Below are positions 17,491 to 25,653 of a stretch of DNA of 52,638 nt, one piece after another. The translations under genes and the position numbers were made by a program. How positions within the stretch are numbered: the first letter of the stretch is position 1; each line of letters begins with the position of its first letter. Origin of the DNA: Syntrophaceae bacterium UBA5761 (GTDB lineage: Bacteria > Desulfobacterota > Syntrophia > Syntrophales > UBA4778); contig DIEZ01000082.1 in the NCBI GenBank assembly GCA_002418885.1, forward strand, positions 1-52,638, written 5' to 3'. Below the pieces are notes generated by a model. The model saw nothing but the letters and a program-made list of their open reading frames with translations. It did not search any database and was not told where the DNA came from.

Positions 17491-18258
17491 TCACTTCGGG
17501 GCCATTCGAATGGCGCCGTCGAGACGGATCACCTCGCCGTTGAGCATCGGGTTCTCGATTATGTGACGGCACAATTCCGCATATTCAGAAGGGCGTCCCA
17601 ACCTCGGAGGGAAGGGAACCATCTTTCCTAGGGCTTCACGCGCTGCCGCCGGCAGGCCGGCAAGCATCGGAGTATCGAAAAGCCCCGGCGCGATCGTCAT
17701 CACGCGGATTCCGTATTCAGCGCACTCGCGCGCAAGCGGGAGCGTCATACCGACCACCCCGGCCTTTGACGCACTGTAAGCCGGCTGCCCGATCTGGCCG
17801 TCGAAAGCCGCGGCTGAGGCCGTGTTGACGACCACGCCCTTCTCACCTTCTTCATTAGGTTCGTTCTTGACCATCTGCTCAAGCGCAAGCCGAATAACGT
17901 TGAAAGTACCCACCAGGTTAATCTGCACGACTCGGTTGAACAAGGAAAGCGGCATGGGCCCTTTTTTGGAGAGCGCCTTCGCCGGGTCACCGACACCGGC
18001 ACAATTGATGACGACATTGACCTTCCCGAAGGCGTCGAGCGTTTTCTTAACGGCATTCTGTACGCTTTCTTCGTTCGTCACGTCTGTCCTCGCGAAGATT
18101 ACATTCGACCCGAGTTCGGACACTAACTTCTCAGCCCGGTCATCCTGCAGGTCGAGAATCGTCGCCTTCCCGCCATGAGAAATCAACATGCGCACACAAG
18201 CTTCTCCGAGACCGGATGCACCACCGGTCACCATTGCAATACTGTCCTGTACTCTCAA
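17491..18258 (-). CDS. SDR-family 3-hydroxyacyl-CoA dehydrogenase
   Basis: A 255-residue classical short-chain dehydrogenase closest in pattern to type II 3-hydroxyacyl-CoA dehydrogenase (HSD17B10-like). The nucleotide motif TGGASGLGEA is at residues 11-20, the structural NAG-type segment reads VINCAGVGDP, and the catalytic Tyr-x3-Lys is in AYSASKAGVVGMT with an upstream Ser in NTASAAAFDG. It would oxidise a 3-hydroxyacyl-CoA with NAD. It is the first gene behind the sigma-54 promoter at 18432-18447, with a leader of about 160 nt. It is separated from the thiolase downstream by 291 nt containing the palindromic repeat. Confidence 0.88.
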   Translation of the reverse strand: MRVQDSIAMVTGGASGLGEACVRMLISHGGKATILDLQDDRAEKLVSELGSNVIFARTDVTNEESVQNAVKKTLDAFGKVNVVINCAGVGDPAKALSKKGPMPLSLFNRVVQINLVGTFNVIRLALEQMVKNEPNEEGEKGVVVNTASAAAFDGQIGQPAYSASKAGVVGMTLPLARECAEYGIRVMTIAPGLFDTPMLAGLPAAAREALGKMVPFPPRLGRPSEYAELCRHIIENPMLNGEVIRLDGAIRMAPK

Positions 18259-18431
18259 TTCTTTTCCCCTTTCTTATGTGTTTTTTATAACCATACTCGC
18301 TTTTATAAGTCTGTGATTGAACAAAGCTAGCCATTTTTCCCGTCAGCGATAATCTCGAATCGTTTTTAAGTAGAATCAGCATTTAAAAGGATCAGCCGGA
18401 GAACAAACCTTGTAATATGATATATAAGGCT

Positions 18432-18447
18432 TGCATATCTTAGGCCA
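18432..18447 (-). promoter_or_regulatory. Sigma-54 (-24/-12) promoter of the catabolic operon
   Basis: On the minus strand the sequence TGGCCTAAGATATGCA matches the RpoN consensus TGGCAC-N5-TTGCW at the essential positions: GG at -24 and GC at -12, with exact spacing. Transcription would start near 18420 and run into the SDR gene. The adjacent gene encodes a sigma-54 activator with a GAFTGA motif, which strongly supports the call. A mutated promoter or start mapping by 5' RACE would settle it. Confidence 0.75.
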
Positions 18448-18451
18448 CTCT

Positions 18452-18682
18452 CTATCTCAAAGGCGAGGCGAGCCCTATGTCACGGCGATACCGCTTTTCC
18501 TGATCATATCTCTCCGGAACTAAAAGTGCATACTGTACGCCTTCCCGAACATACGCTGTGTATCTGTAAGGAGTCCATAACACTTTGTACCCGCGGATGA
18601 AGGTGTATTCCTGCCTATTCGGCCTCAACCATACCTTGCGGTTTACGATAACCATTGCTTTCGCATTATCGTTGCAAATCAT
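18452..18682 (-). CDS. Doubtful small ORF, 76 residues
   Basis: A 76-codon frame rich in Arg, Tyr and Lys (for example WTPYRYTAYV and ERYDQEKRYRRD) with no recognised domain, signal peptide or membrane segment. It occupies the control region upstream of the sigma-54 promoter and covers the inverted repeat at 18645-18672. No convincing ribosome binding site was found. It may be a chance frame in a regulatory interval. Confidence 0.2.
   Translation of the reverse strand: MICNDNAKAMVIVNRKVWLRPNRQEYTFIRGYKVLWTPYRYTAYVREGVQYALLVPERYDQEKRYRRDIGLASPLR
18645..18672. promoter_or_regulatory. Inverted repeat, candidate sigma-54 activator site
   Basis: ACGATAA (18645-18651) and TTATCGT (18666-18672) form a perfect 7-bp inverted repeat with 14 nt between. 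Its centre is about 210 nt upstream of the -24 element, within the range of enhancer sites for Fis-type activators. Assignment to the neighbouring activator is inference. Confidence 0.4.
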
Positions 18683-18897
18683 TAAACTCCGGATAGCAGG
18701 CTTACTTGGTATGGAGGTATCGAGGATTTCGATATATCTCGGCTGTTACCAAAGATTCTGAGCACGCCACACCCGTGGTCTTAGCCGGGTTGAAAATGGC
18801 CCTTGGTTGGATGGAAGGTCTTGAATATAGCAGGCTGGAAAAGTGATGTTTTAGCCCATCGGGAAAAGGTAAAGTCAGCTGCAATTCAGACGAAAGA

Positions 18898-21048
18898 TCA
18901 TGTATCGCAACTCTTATGACATGACTTTTGAGTAGCCTGGTTGTCCGTCTTGAGACCGTACTTGGCCAGCTTTTCGTAGAAAGACGTTCGGCTCAGGCTC
19001 AGCATCCTGGCAGCCCTGGTCTTGTTACCGTCGCAGGCGTGAAGGGCTTCGAGAAGCAGATCACGGTCCACGGAAGATAACCTATCCCGGTATAAACTAT
19101 GCTGCGGGGCGACATACGGAGTTCGGGCCAGACTCGGCGGCAAGTGCTGCGGGCGAATCTGGCCGTTCCACGCGTAGTTTACTGCCCGCTCGACGGCATT
19201 TTCGAGCTCCCTCACATTCCCCGGCCAACTGTAGGACAGCAAGCAACCCATAGCTTCGTCGGATGTCCCCGTGACCTGGGCGCCTAAAATCAAATTGTAC
19301 TTTTGAACAAAATATTCTACCAATAGAGGAATATCATCTTTTCTGTCGCGCAAAGGTGGAATGAAGATATCGATGACATTCAGGCGGTAGTAAAGGTCCA
19401 CGCGAAACGCCCCTTTATCCAAGGCTTCTTTAAGGTCCTTGTTGGTGGCGGCAATAACTCGCGCGTCTGTTTTCCGTGATTTTGTTCCGCCGACACGCAT
19501 AAACTCCCGATCCTGGAGCACCTGGAGGAGTTTTCCCTGGAGCGTCACAGGTAAGTCTCCGATCTCATCAAGAAATATCGTTCCGCCCTTTGCCATTTCA
19601 AAACGACCGGGTTTTCCGCTCTTTAATGCGCCGGTAAAGGCACCGGGCGCGTATCCAAATAGCTCGGATTCCAACAGCGTTTCCGGTATTGCTGCACAGT
19701 TCACCTTTACAAACGGGCCGGAAGCCCTTGGGCCAGCGGCGTGGACTGCCCGTGCAAACAACCCTTTCCCCGTGCCGCTTTCTCCGGTGATGAGTACACT
19801 GGAAGTACCCCTCGCTACCTGTTTCGCCTCTTCCTTTAGATTAAGCATACCGGCATTCTTGGTTACCAGGCAGTCAAAACTCTTCTCTTTGTCGGACGCC
19901 TTTACAGACCGCTCTGTATAACAAGGTGCCTGGCGCTTGTAATATGAGACCTGTCGCTCAAGAGACCCGAGCTTCCAGGCGAGTTCTTCGACCAGCTTGT
20001 TTTCGGAGAAGAAGACCCTGAATATTACTCCCACGGGGTGGTTCGACTCCTGGAAAATAGGCGTTGCCGACACTACAACGTACTTCCCCTGAATACGTTT
20101 AACGTCGCTTATACCGGGCGACACCCGCCAGGGCGGCAGGTTAGTATCTGCATCCGGTATAACATCCCGGATATATCCATCTATGAGTTCCTCGGTGCGC
20201 AAGCCCAGGAACTCGACCATCACTCTATTGACAAACTTTATCTTGCCGTCGGTGTCGACTACCACTATACCTTCATAGGAGGTATCGATAACGGTGCTAA
20301 GGATCTCCTGTAACTCCTTTACTATGTTTAGCTCTCTACCCACTCGCTCCAGTTCGGTGAGATCTTGGAAAACGGCGTTTGCTCCTATGATTCGGCCGTT
20401 CTCCTCAATAGCTGCTACGTTGAACAAAAGTGAGGCCCCGTTTTTCAGCGTGTATTTAATGCCGACAGAATGGCGGCCCGTTCGCAGAACGCCACCGCAA
20501 TCGAAACCGGGAAGTATCTCTACAATAGGTCGCCCCACAACCTCGTCTGGGTGTACGCATAGTAATGAGGCAGCGGAATCATTGAGCATAACTATCCGTG
20601 CTTTCCTGTCAACGGTTATCACTCCATTGTGCAGGGCGTTGAACACAGACGTCAGCTGGGCCCTGGTCTGGCTTTCTCGTGCTAGTGCCGATAGAACCAT
20701 ATTTAGTTTTACCAATACACCGACTGGTTGTTCGTAATCATCCACGACGGGTGCCGAACCGACGGGGCTGGTTTTTACGATTTCCGCAACCTGTTCGTAC
20801 ATGAGGTCCGGTCGCAATTTAATCACATCCGTTACCATGTAAGGTTCAACTGGAGCAGACAATCGACCTTCCTCCACCAGTCCTCTGACAAGTCGGCAGA
20901 GGGGAAGGTACCCTACAAGCTTGCCTCCTTCGTCCACCACCGGAAAACCCTCGACCCTTTTGGCCAAAAAGCCCCTGAGCGCGTCTTCGAGAGAGCTCTC
21001 CGCTCTCAGCGTAACGAAATCCTTCGTTATGATGTCTTCCAACAACAT
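18898..21048 (-). CDS. CBS-PAS-PAS sigma-54-dependent transcriptional activator
   Basis: About 716 residues. Order: two CBS repeats (residues about 1-120, with EGFPVVDEGGKLVGYLPL and GSAPVVDDYEQPVGVLV), PAS 1 (about 140-240), PAS 2 (about 250-360), AAA+ sigma-54 interaction domain (about 400-630) and a Fis-type helix-turn-helix (NKTRAARMLSLSRTSFYEKL). Walker A is GESGTGKG and the sigma-54 contact loop GAFTGA is intact. No receiver domain is present, so it should respond to a ligand sensed by the CBS or PAS modules. The ATG at 21048 has AGGAGG about 10 nt upstream; an ATG at 21111 overlapping the TetR stop (ATGA) is an alternative. It probably controls the promoter at 18432-18447. Confidence 0.9.
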   Translation of the reverse strand: MLLEDIITKDFVTLRAESSLEDALRGFLAKRVEGFPVVDEGGKLVGYLPLCRLVRGLVEEGRLSAPVEPYMVTDVIKLRPDLMYEQVAEIVKTSPVGSAPVVDDYEQPVGVLVKLNMVLSALARESQTRAQLTSVFNALHNGVITVDRKARIVMLNDSAASLLCVHPDEVVGRPIVEILPGFDCGGVLRTGRHSVGIKYTLKNGASLLFNVAAIEENGRIIGANAVFQDLTELERVGRELNIVKELQEILSTVIDTSYEGIVVVDTDGKIKFVNRVMVEFLGLRTEELIDGYIRDVIPDADTNLPPWRVSPGISDVKRIQGKYVVVSATPIFQESNHPVGVIFRVFFSENKLVEELAWKLGSLERQVSYYKRQAPCYTERSVKASDKEKSFDCLVTKNAGMLNLKEEAKQVARGTSSVLITGESGTGKGLFARAVHAAGPRASGPFVKVNCAAIPETLLESELFGYAPGAFTGALKSGKPGRFEMAKGGTIFLDEIGDLPVTLQGKLLQVLQDREFMRVGGTKSRKTDARVIAATNKDLKEALDKGAFRVDLYYRLNVIDIFIPPLRDRKDDIPLLVEYFVQKYNLILGAQVTGTSDEAMGCLLSYSWPGNVRELENAVERAVNYAWNGQIRPQHLPPSLARTPYVAPQHSLYRDRLSSVDRDLLLEALHACDGNKTRAARMLSLSRTSFYEKLAKYGLKTDNQATQKSCHKSCDT

Positions 21049-21107
21049 GGCAGTCCCACCTCCTTCTGCCGAGCCACCTGTGTTATGTACTGACGACTTC
21101 ATGGTTC

Positions 21108-21752
21108 TCATGAAGAAACGCTGTTTTCTCTGAGAGTAGTATCTCTTTTTGTTATACCTCTAAAAAGGATATTGCAGAGATCTTCCGTGTAGTCTTCAGG
21201 AGAGAATTCGCGGTCAAAGATGATCCCCGGCAGGCAGAGGTGTTCGATTCCCCCGATGACGACCTGCCTGAGGGAGCGGATCGGGATATCATCTCGTATT
21301 TCACCGCCTTTCATCCCTTCTTCAAGGATGCTCAGGAGGATGTTGCTGTAGCGCTTGATCTGACCGTAACAGTGACCTCCAAAGTATCCGGGGAAACTCC
21401 TCACTTCCATCAGAAACATCCTTGCGAAAACGCGGTTGGATTCATACATATGGATGTGACGCCAGATCAGTTTTCGCAACTGATTCAATGAACCTTTTAT
21501 GCCGCGAAGATCCATTTCGACCTGGTTGATATAATCCTCGAGGAATTCACTGAGAATCTGGTGCAGGAGGCCGCGTTTGTCGCCGAAGTACCGGTAGATC
21601 AGGGCTTCATTCACGCCCGCCGTCCGTGCAATCTCGGACGTCGTAATAGCGTCAAATTCTTTATCATTAAGAAGGAACCGAAGGGCATCGGCAAGCTTGA
21701 CCCGACCGGGTGGATGGGGACGATTTTCCAGGCTGGATATTTTTTCGTTCAT
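21108..21752 (-). CDS. TetR-family transcriptional repressor
   Basis: A 214-residue TetR-type regulator. The N-terminal helix-turn-helix spans about residues 30-65 (TSEIARTAGVNEALIYRYFGDKRGLL); the C-terminal half is the variable ligand domain, here probably for an acyl-CoA given the operon. The gene overlaps the start frame of the sigma-54 activator by 4 nt (ATGA), so both regulators are made from one message. Its own promoter (TTGACA-N16-TATTAC) is overlaid by a perfect inverted repeat at 21818-21838, which suggests autorepression. Confidence 0.88.
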   Translation of the reverse strand: MNEKISSLENRPHPPGRVKLADALRFLLNDKEFDAITTSEIARTAGVNEALIYRYFGDKRGLLHQILSEFLEDYINQVEMDLRGIKGSLNQLRKLIWRHIHMYESNRVFARMFLMEVRSFPGYFGGHCYGQIKRYSNILLSILEEGMKGGEIRDDIPIRSLRQVVIGGIEHLCLPGIIFDREFSPEDYTEDLCNILFRGITKRDTTLRENSVSS

Positions 21753-21817
21753 AAATGCCTTTAAAGGTAAAGGTTACTTACACTCATCATAAAAGGCATT
21801 GTTCAGGAACAGGTTGG

Positions 21818-21850
21818 TGTAAGTAATACATACTTACATACCACTGTCAA
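21818..21850 (-). promoter_or_regulatory. Promoter and operator of the tetR-type gene
   Basis: On the minus strand TTGACA (21850-21845) and TATTAC (21828-21823) are spaced 16 nt apart and form a sigma-70-like promoter. The palindrome TGTAAGTA-N5-TACTTACA (21818-21838) covers the spacer and the -10 box. A further half site TTACTTACAC lies at 21774-21783 between promoter and gene. TetR-type repressors commonly bind such palindromes over their own promoter; that the neighbouring protein is the ligand here is inference. Confidence 0.65.
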
Positions 21851-22037
21851 CAACTTTTTGCGGAGAAAAAATCCGCCTTGCCATCCAAAACTTTGACATG
21901 AATACCCTAGATATGATTTACTTCAAAAAATGTCGAAGAGACAAACTGCGCAAACACAACTGAGAAATTAAACGTTATTGACAACGCATCCTCATGCAGG
22001 GAGACGCGTGGAGGATGAAATACCTGGAAGGACGATG

Positions 22038-23090
22038 ATGGAAAGGAAGAAAGTGAGGCTAACCGAGACCGTCCACGGCGCCGGTTGAGCCTGTAAAATC
22101 GGTCCGGAGGACTTGAATAAAGCCTTGAATGGTCTGCCATTGGTCAGAGATCCCAACCTCATCGCAGGTATCGAGGGTTTCGAAGACGCCGGGGTCTACA
22201 GACTGAACAGTGACCTTGCAATCATCCAGACAGTGGACTTCTTCACCCCCATCGTGGACGACCCTCGCACCTTCGGCCGGATCGCCGCGGCCAACGCACT
22301 CTCAGACGTCTATGCCATGGGCGGAAGGCCGCTCACGGCGATGAATATAATCTGTTTCCCCGTGAATACCATGGACATATCCATCCTGCACGACATCCTC
22401 CTCGGCGGTCTCGAGAAGATGAAGGAAGCGGAAGTAACCCTGGTGGGGGGACACAGCGTGGACGACCCGGAGCTGAAATACGGCCTGTCCGTCACAGGCG
22501 TCATTCACCCTGACAAGGTCCTCCGGAACAAAGGGGCCCGCACAGGTGACAAGCTAATCCTCACGAAGGCCCTGGGGACCGGCATCGTAAGCACCGCCCT
22601 CAAGGGAGAGGTGGTGAGCGAAGAGCTGCTTACCCTATCCGTAGAATCGATGTCTACTCTGAACCGAAAGGCCGCCGAGCTGCTGGTCGAGGCGGGCGAA
22701 GTCCGCGCCTGTACCGACGTAACAGGCTTCGGCTTCCTTGGTCATGCTGCCGAGATGATCGAAGGAACCAATGTGGGGATGAGAATATTTTCCTCGTCGG
22801 TACCTGTTTTCCCCGGCATCAGGGAACTCGTGGAGATGGGTATTGTTCCGGGGGGTCTTTACAGGAACAAAAACTTCAGGATGCCCATGGTCGAAGTCTG
22901 TCCCGGATGTCCCGAATGGCTCCTCGACGTCCTCTTCGATCCCCAGACCTCAGGCGGGCTCCTCATAGCCCTGCCGGAGCCGCAGGCCTCGTCGCTCCTC
23001 GGCAAGATGCACGCCGCCGGGATAAAGGAGGCGGCCCTCGTCGGTGAAGTGGCCGCCGAACCGAAGGGTAGAATCATCGTCGAAAAATAA
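22038..23090 (+). CDS. selD: Selenophosphate synthetase, itself a selenoprotein (UGA = Sec17)
   Basis: Makes selenophosphate from selenide and ATP for Sec-tRNA synthesis. An open frame starting at TTG 22113 covers only the part from LNKALNGLPLV on. Reading upstream in the same frame gives HGAGUACKIGPEDL, with TGA at 22086-22088 exactly where SelD has its active-site Cys or Sec and with the essential Lys three residues later (UACK). The start is the ATG at 22038 (GGAAGG 6 nt upstream), which places Sec at residue 17, as in E. coli numbering; ATG 22035 is adjacent. The product has 350 residues, full family length. Downstream motifs include DVYAMGGRP and CTDVTGFGFLGH. A SECIS-like hairpin follows the UGA. 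Confidence 0.92.
22086..22117 (+). promoter_or_regulatory. UGA codon plus candidate bacterial SECIS hairpin in selD
   Basis: Twelve nt after the UGA, GGTCC (22101-22105) can pair with GGACT (22109-22113; four Watson-Crick pairs and one G-U), closing a GGA loop 17 nt from the UGA. The loop starts with G and lies at a distance typical of bacterial SECIS elements read by SelB. The stem is short, so folding support is moderate; the protein alignment around Sec17 is the stronger argument. Confidence 0.6.
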
Positions 23091-23096
23091 TCTTCC

Positions 23097-24404
23097 CTAA
23101 GAATATCCTTCCGCCTTGGCACCCTCTTCGCCCTTTCTTTCATCCACCAGAGACAGCAGGACCCCACCGGCCAAAAACAAGACTATGAGCACCAATATCC
23201 CGTTTCTACTCGAACCCGAGAGAAGGCCCACGGTTGCGAAGAGGAAAGGCCCCACGATGCCGGCAAACTTCGAGCTTACATCGTAGAAGCCGAAAAATTC
23301 CGCCGTCTTCGCCCTGGGCGCCATCCTGCCGAAGAGGGAACGGCTCAAGGCCTGGCTTCCTCCCTGCACGGCGGCCACGGCCAATGCCAGGAGCCAGAAA
23401 TGCAGGGCCTCTTGCACGAAGTATCCGCCTATCGCTATCAGACAATAAGCGAACAAGGTTATGTACAGCGAGCGCTTCGCGCCCAGCCGACCGGCGATGC
23501 GCCCGAACAGGATCGTGAAAGGAATGCCGACAAACTGCACCATCAGGATTGCCCCGACAAGGTGTTCCTGTCCGATCCCGATCTCCTGACCGAAGATGGC
23601 GGCCATGATGATGATTGACGTGATGCCGTCGTTGTAAAGCCAGAAGGCGACCAGGAACTTAAACAGTTCCCTGTAGCGCCTGATGTCCCGAAGGGTTCGT
23701 CCGATCCGCTGAAATCCGGCCAGGAACGGATTCCCGCTTTCACCCGCGGCGGTGGCGACGGGCGGCTCCTCAACATGCCGGAAGAGAGGAATAGAAAAAA
23801 ACGCCCACCATAGGGCAGCTGAGAAAAACGAGAGGCGGGAGGCCGATTGGGCATCGGGGATCCCGGGAAATCTTTCGAGGCCCACGAGCCCAGGTTGGAT
23901 GATGACGATGTTCAGGGCGAGGAGAATGCCGCCTCCCAGATAGCCAAGGGCATAGCCACGGCTGGAGACCCGGTCGATACGACCCGGCCCGGCCACGTGG
24001 GGAAGCAGCGAATCGTAAAAGATGTTCGCAGCAGACCAGCCGAAAAGGGCGAGGACATACAGGACGGAGGCCTTCTTCCATTCGCCGGTCCCGATGGTGA
24101 TCATGGCCGCAGTAAACAAAATGCCCAGGCCGGCGAAGATGAAGAGAAAGCGCTTTCTCAGGCCGGAATGGTCCGCCATGGCGCCGAGGGCGGGCGCCAC
24201 AAGCGCCGTGAAGATCATGCCGACCGTGTTCGTGTACCCCCAGTAGCTCGTGGCGGTCGCCGGTTCAAGACCCCGGGCCGCCACGGCTCCGTAGTAGACG
24301 GGAAACACCGCCGCCATGACGGTCGTTGCGAAGGCCGAATTCGCCCAGTCGTACAGACACCAGGCCCTCACCGCCCCGCTTCTTCCCTCATCATCCTGAT
24401 TCAC
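23097..24404 (-). CDS. MFS transporter, UMF1 (Atg22-like) family
   Basis: A 435-residue polytopic membrane protein with about 12 hydrophobic segments. The N-terminus WCLYDWANSAFATTV and the segment SRGYALGYLGGGILL are hallmarks of the UMF1 family of major facilitator proteins. A large part of known members lacks an assigned substrate, so none is given here. It is convergent with selD, with only 6 nt between the stop codons and no terminator recognised. The C-terminus ends in a charged tail (DERKGEEGAKAEG). Confidence 0.85.
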   Translation of the reverse strand: MNQDDEGRSGAVRAWCLYDWANSAFATTVMAAVFPVYYGAVAARGLEPATATSYWGYTNTVGMIFTALVAPALGAMADHSGLRKRFLFIFAGLGILFTAAMITIGTGEWKKASVLYVLALFGWSAANIFYDSLLPHVAGPGRIDRVSSRGYALGYLGGGILLALNIVIIQPGLVGLERFPGIPDAQSASRLSFFSAALWWAFFSIPLFRHVEEPPVATAAGESGNPFLAGFQRIGRTLRDIRRYRELFKFLVAFWLYNDGITSIIIMAAIFGQEIGIGQEHLVGAILMVQFVGIPFTILFGRIAGRLGAKRSLYITLFAYCLIAIGGYFVQEALHFWLLALAVAAVQGGSQALSRSLFGRMAPRAKTAEFFGFYDVSSKFAGIVGPFLFATVGLLSGSSRNGILVLIVLFLAGGVLLSLVDERKGEEGAKAEGYS

Positions 24405-24493
24405 GGTGATGCCGCTTCCCCCTTCTCCCGGGTAATGGCTGTTTCAGCGACCGGCGTGGGATAGGCGTCCGTTTCTTCTGGTCCCTTTTCTTG

Positions 24494-25480
24494 CTACTCG
24501 GGGAGGGCCCGCTGGCATAGCTCGCTTATGAAAATCGCCTCCATGCCGGCGTCGCGGCAGAGCTTCCGGAGGTTCAGGTAGCACATTGGGCAAAGAAAGA
24601 CCATCGCGTCGGCCTCGTGCTCTTTCGCGTCGGCGATATTCCATCCCTTGACTACCGCCGCCCTCTCTTTATCCCTTGCCATCAACGGCGCACCGCAGCA
24701 AAGGCCGTTCAGGCGGTCGTATTTGCGCGGCACCCTTTCAACATCGAGAAGCCCAAACAGACGGTCAAGGTAGACATCCTTTTCCGGTGTGTACCGCGAG
24801 GCGCAGGGCGCCTGATAGGCCACTTTCAGCGGTACCTTGCGAAGCTCGTCGGACATAGCAGAAAGGGTTCTGTACAGATATTCAAAAAGATGCACGGGGC
24901 GGAAGGGAACCTTGATGCCGAACTCTTCCGCGAGCGTCGTCAAGAGGGCGTAACAGTCGTCATGAAAACAAACGATCTCATCGACGCCGAGGGCGGAAAG
25001 CTTATCGACGAACCGCTTTGCCTCTCTCTTGACCGGGCTGGGTTTTCCCAAGTGGACATAACCGACAGTGCAAAAATAGTCCGCCCCATCCACGGTCGTC
25101 ACCCCTTTGAAAAGGGGACTGTTCAACTGCTCACGCACCATGTCGCCGACGATACAAAGGTTCATTACGGCCTTCCCCGGCTCTCCTTGTTTGATGACCG
25201 TCGGAAGGCTTGACAACTTCTCGAAACTTTCGAAGGACGCCGCAGGGATTCCCAGAGCGCCGGTCTCCTCCTGGCGTTGATTCAGCAGGTCAAAAGGGTT
25301 GGCTTTGGTGGGACAGACCTGGTTGCAAGCCGCGCAGGTCACGCAAGAGCTCACGATCGGGGGGACGCCCCCGGCCACAAGACTTTTCATCTCCTCCTGA
25401 GCGCGTTTCTTGTCATATTCTACATAGGGACAAAATACAAAGCATTCGCCACAAAAATCACATCGTTCTGGATAAAACAT
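24494..25480 (-). CDS. HdrB/CCG-domain iron-sulfur protein with two N-terminal 4Fe-4S motifs
   Basis: A 328-residue cytosolic redox protein. Two 4Fe-4S motifs come first: CDFCGECFVFCP and CVTCAACNQVCP (each followed by Pro or Val-Cys-Pro). A cysteine-rich CCG domain follows, with CFHDDC, APCASRY, LCCGAPL and CPMCYLNLRKLC, as in heterodisulfide reductase subunit B/D and GlpC. The ATG at 25480 has AGGAGG 6 nt upstream; the frame extends to a GTG at 25564 without support. It contains only one CCG domain and no flavin partner is adjacent, so its electron donor is unknown. It may take part in thiol/disulfide or membrane electron flow. Confidence 0.85.
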   Translation of the reverse strand: MFYPERCDFCGECFVFCPYVEYDKKRAQEEMKSLVAGGVPPIVSSCVTCAACNQVCPTKANPFDLLNQRQEETGALGIPAASFESFEKLSSLPTVIKQGEPGKAVMNLCIVGDMVREQLNSPLFKGVTTVDGADYFCTVGYVHLGKPSPVKREAKRFVDKLSALGVDEIVCFHDDCYALLTTLAEEFGIKVPFRPVHLFEYLYRTLSAMSDELRKVPLKVAYQAPCASRYTPEKDVYLDRLFGLLDVERVPRKYDRLNGLCCGAPLMARDKERAAVVKGWNIADAKEHEADAMVFLCPMCYLNLRKLCRDAGMEAIFISELCQRALPE

Positions 25481-25653
25481 CATCAACCTCCTTAAGTATT
25501 TTAAAGAGCCCTGTCCGAAAGACGGACTCGGAAGACGGGTTCTAAAGCTCACGCTTCGTACCACATGCGGGCTGAAATATCAAGCCGGAATGAGGAGGTT
25601 TTTGGATGGATCTATCGAATGGTATTCGAACGGCGGGTAGGGGCCGGACAGGG

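Larger units (their letters stand above)
18259..18897. other. 639-nt regulatory interval between the sigma-54 activator gene and the SDR gene
   Basis: The interval holds a sigma-54 promoter (18432-18447), an inverted repeat (18645-18672) that could be an activator site, and one doubtful small frame (18452-18682). No tRNA, terminator or insertion sequence was recognised. The part from 18702 to 18884 contains only an unconvincing 60-codon frame. The base composition (visibly lower GC than the flanking genes) fits a control region. Confidence 0.55.

Noticed and set aside
18702..18884. A 60-codon minus-strand frame after the sigma-54 activator
   Set aside because: No start signal or recognisable domain; composition does not look coding.
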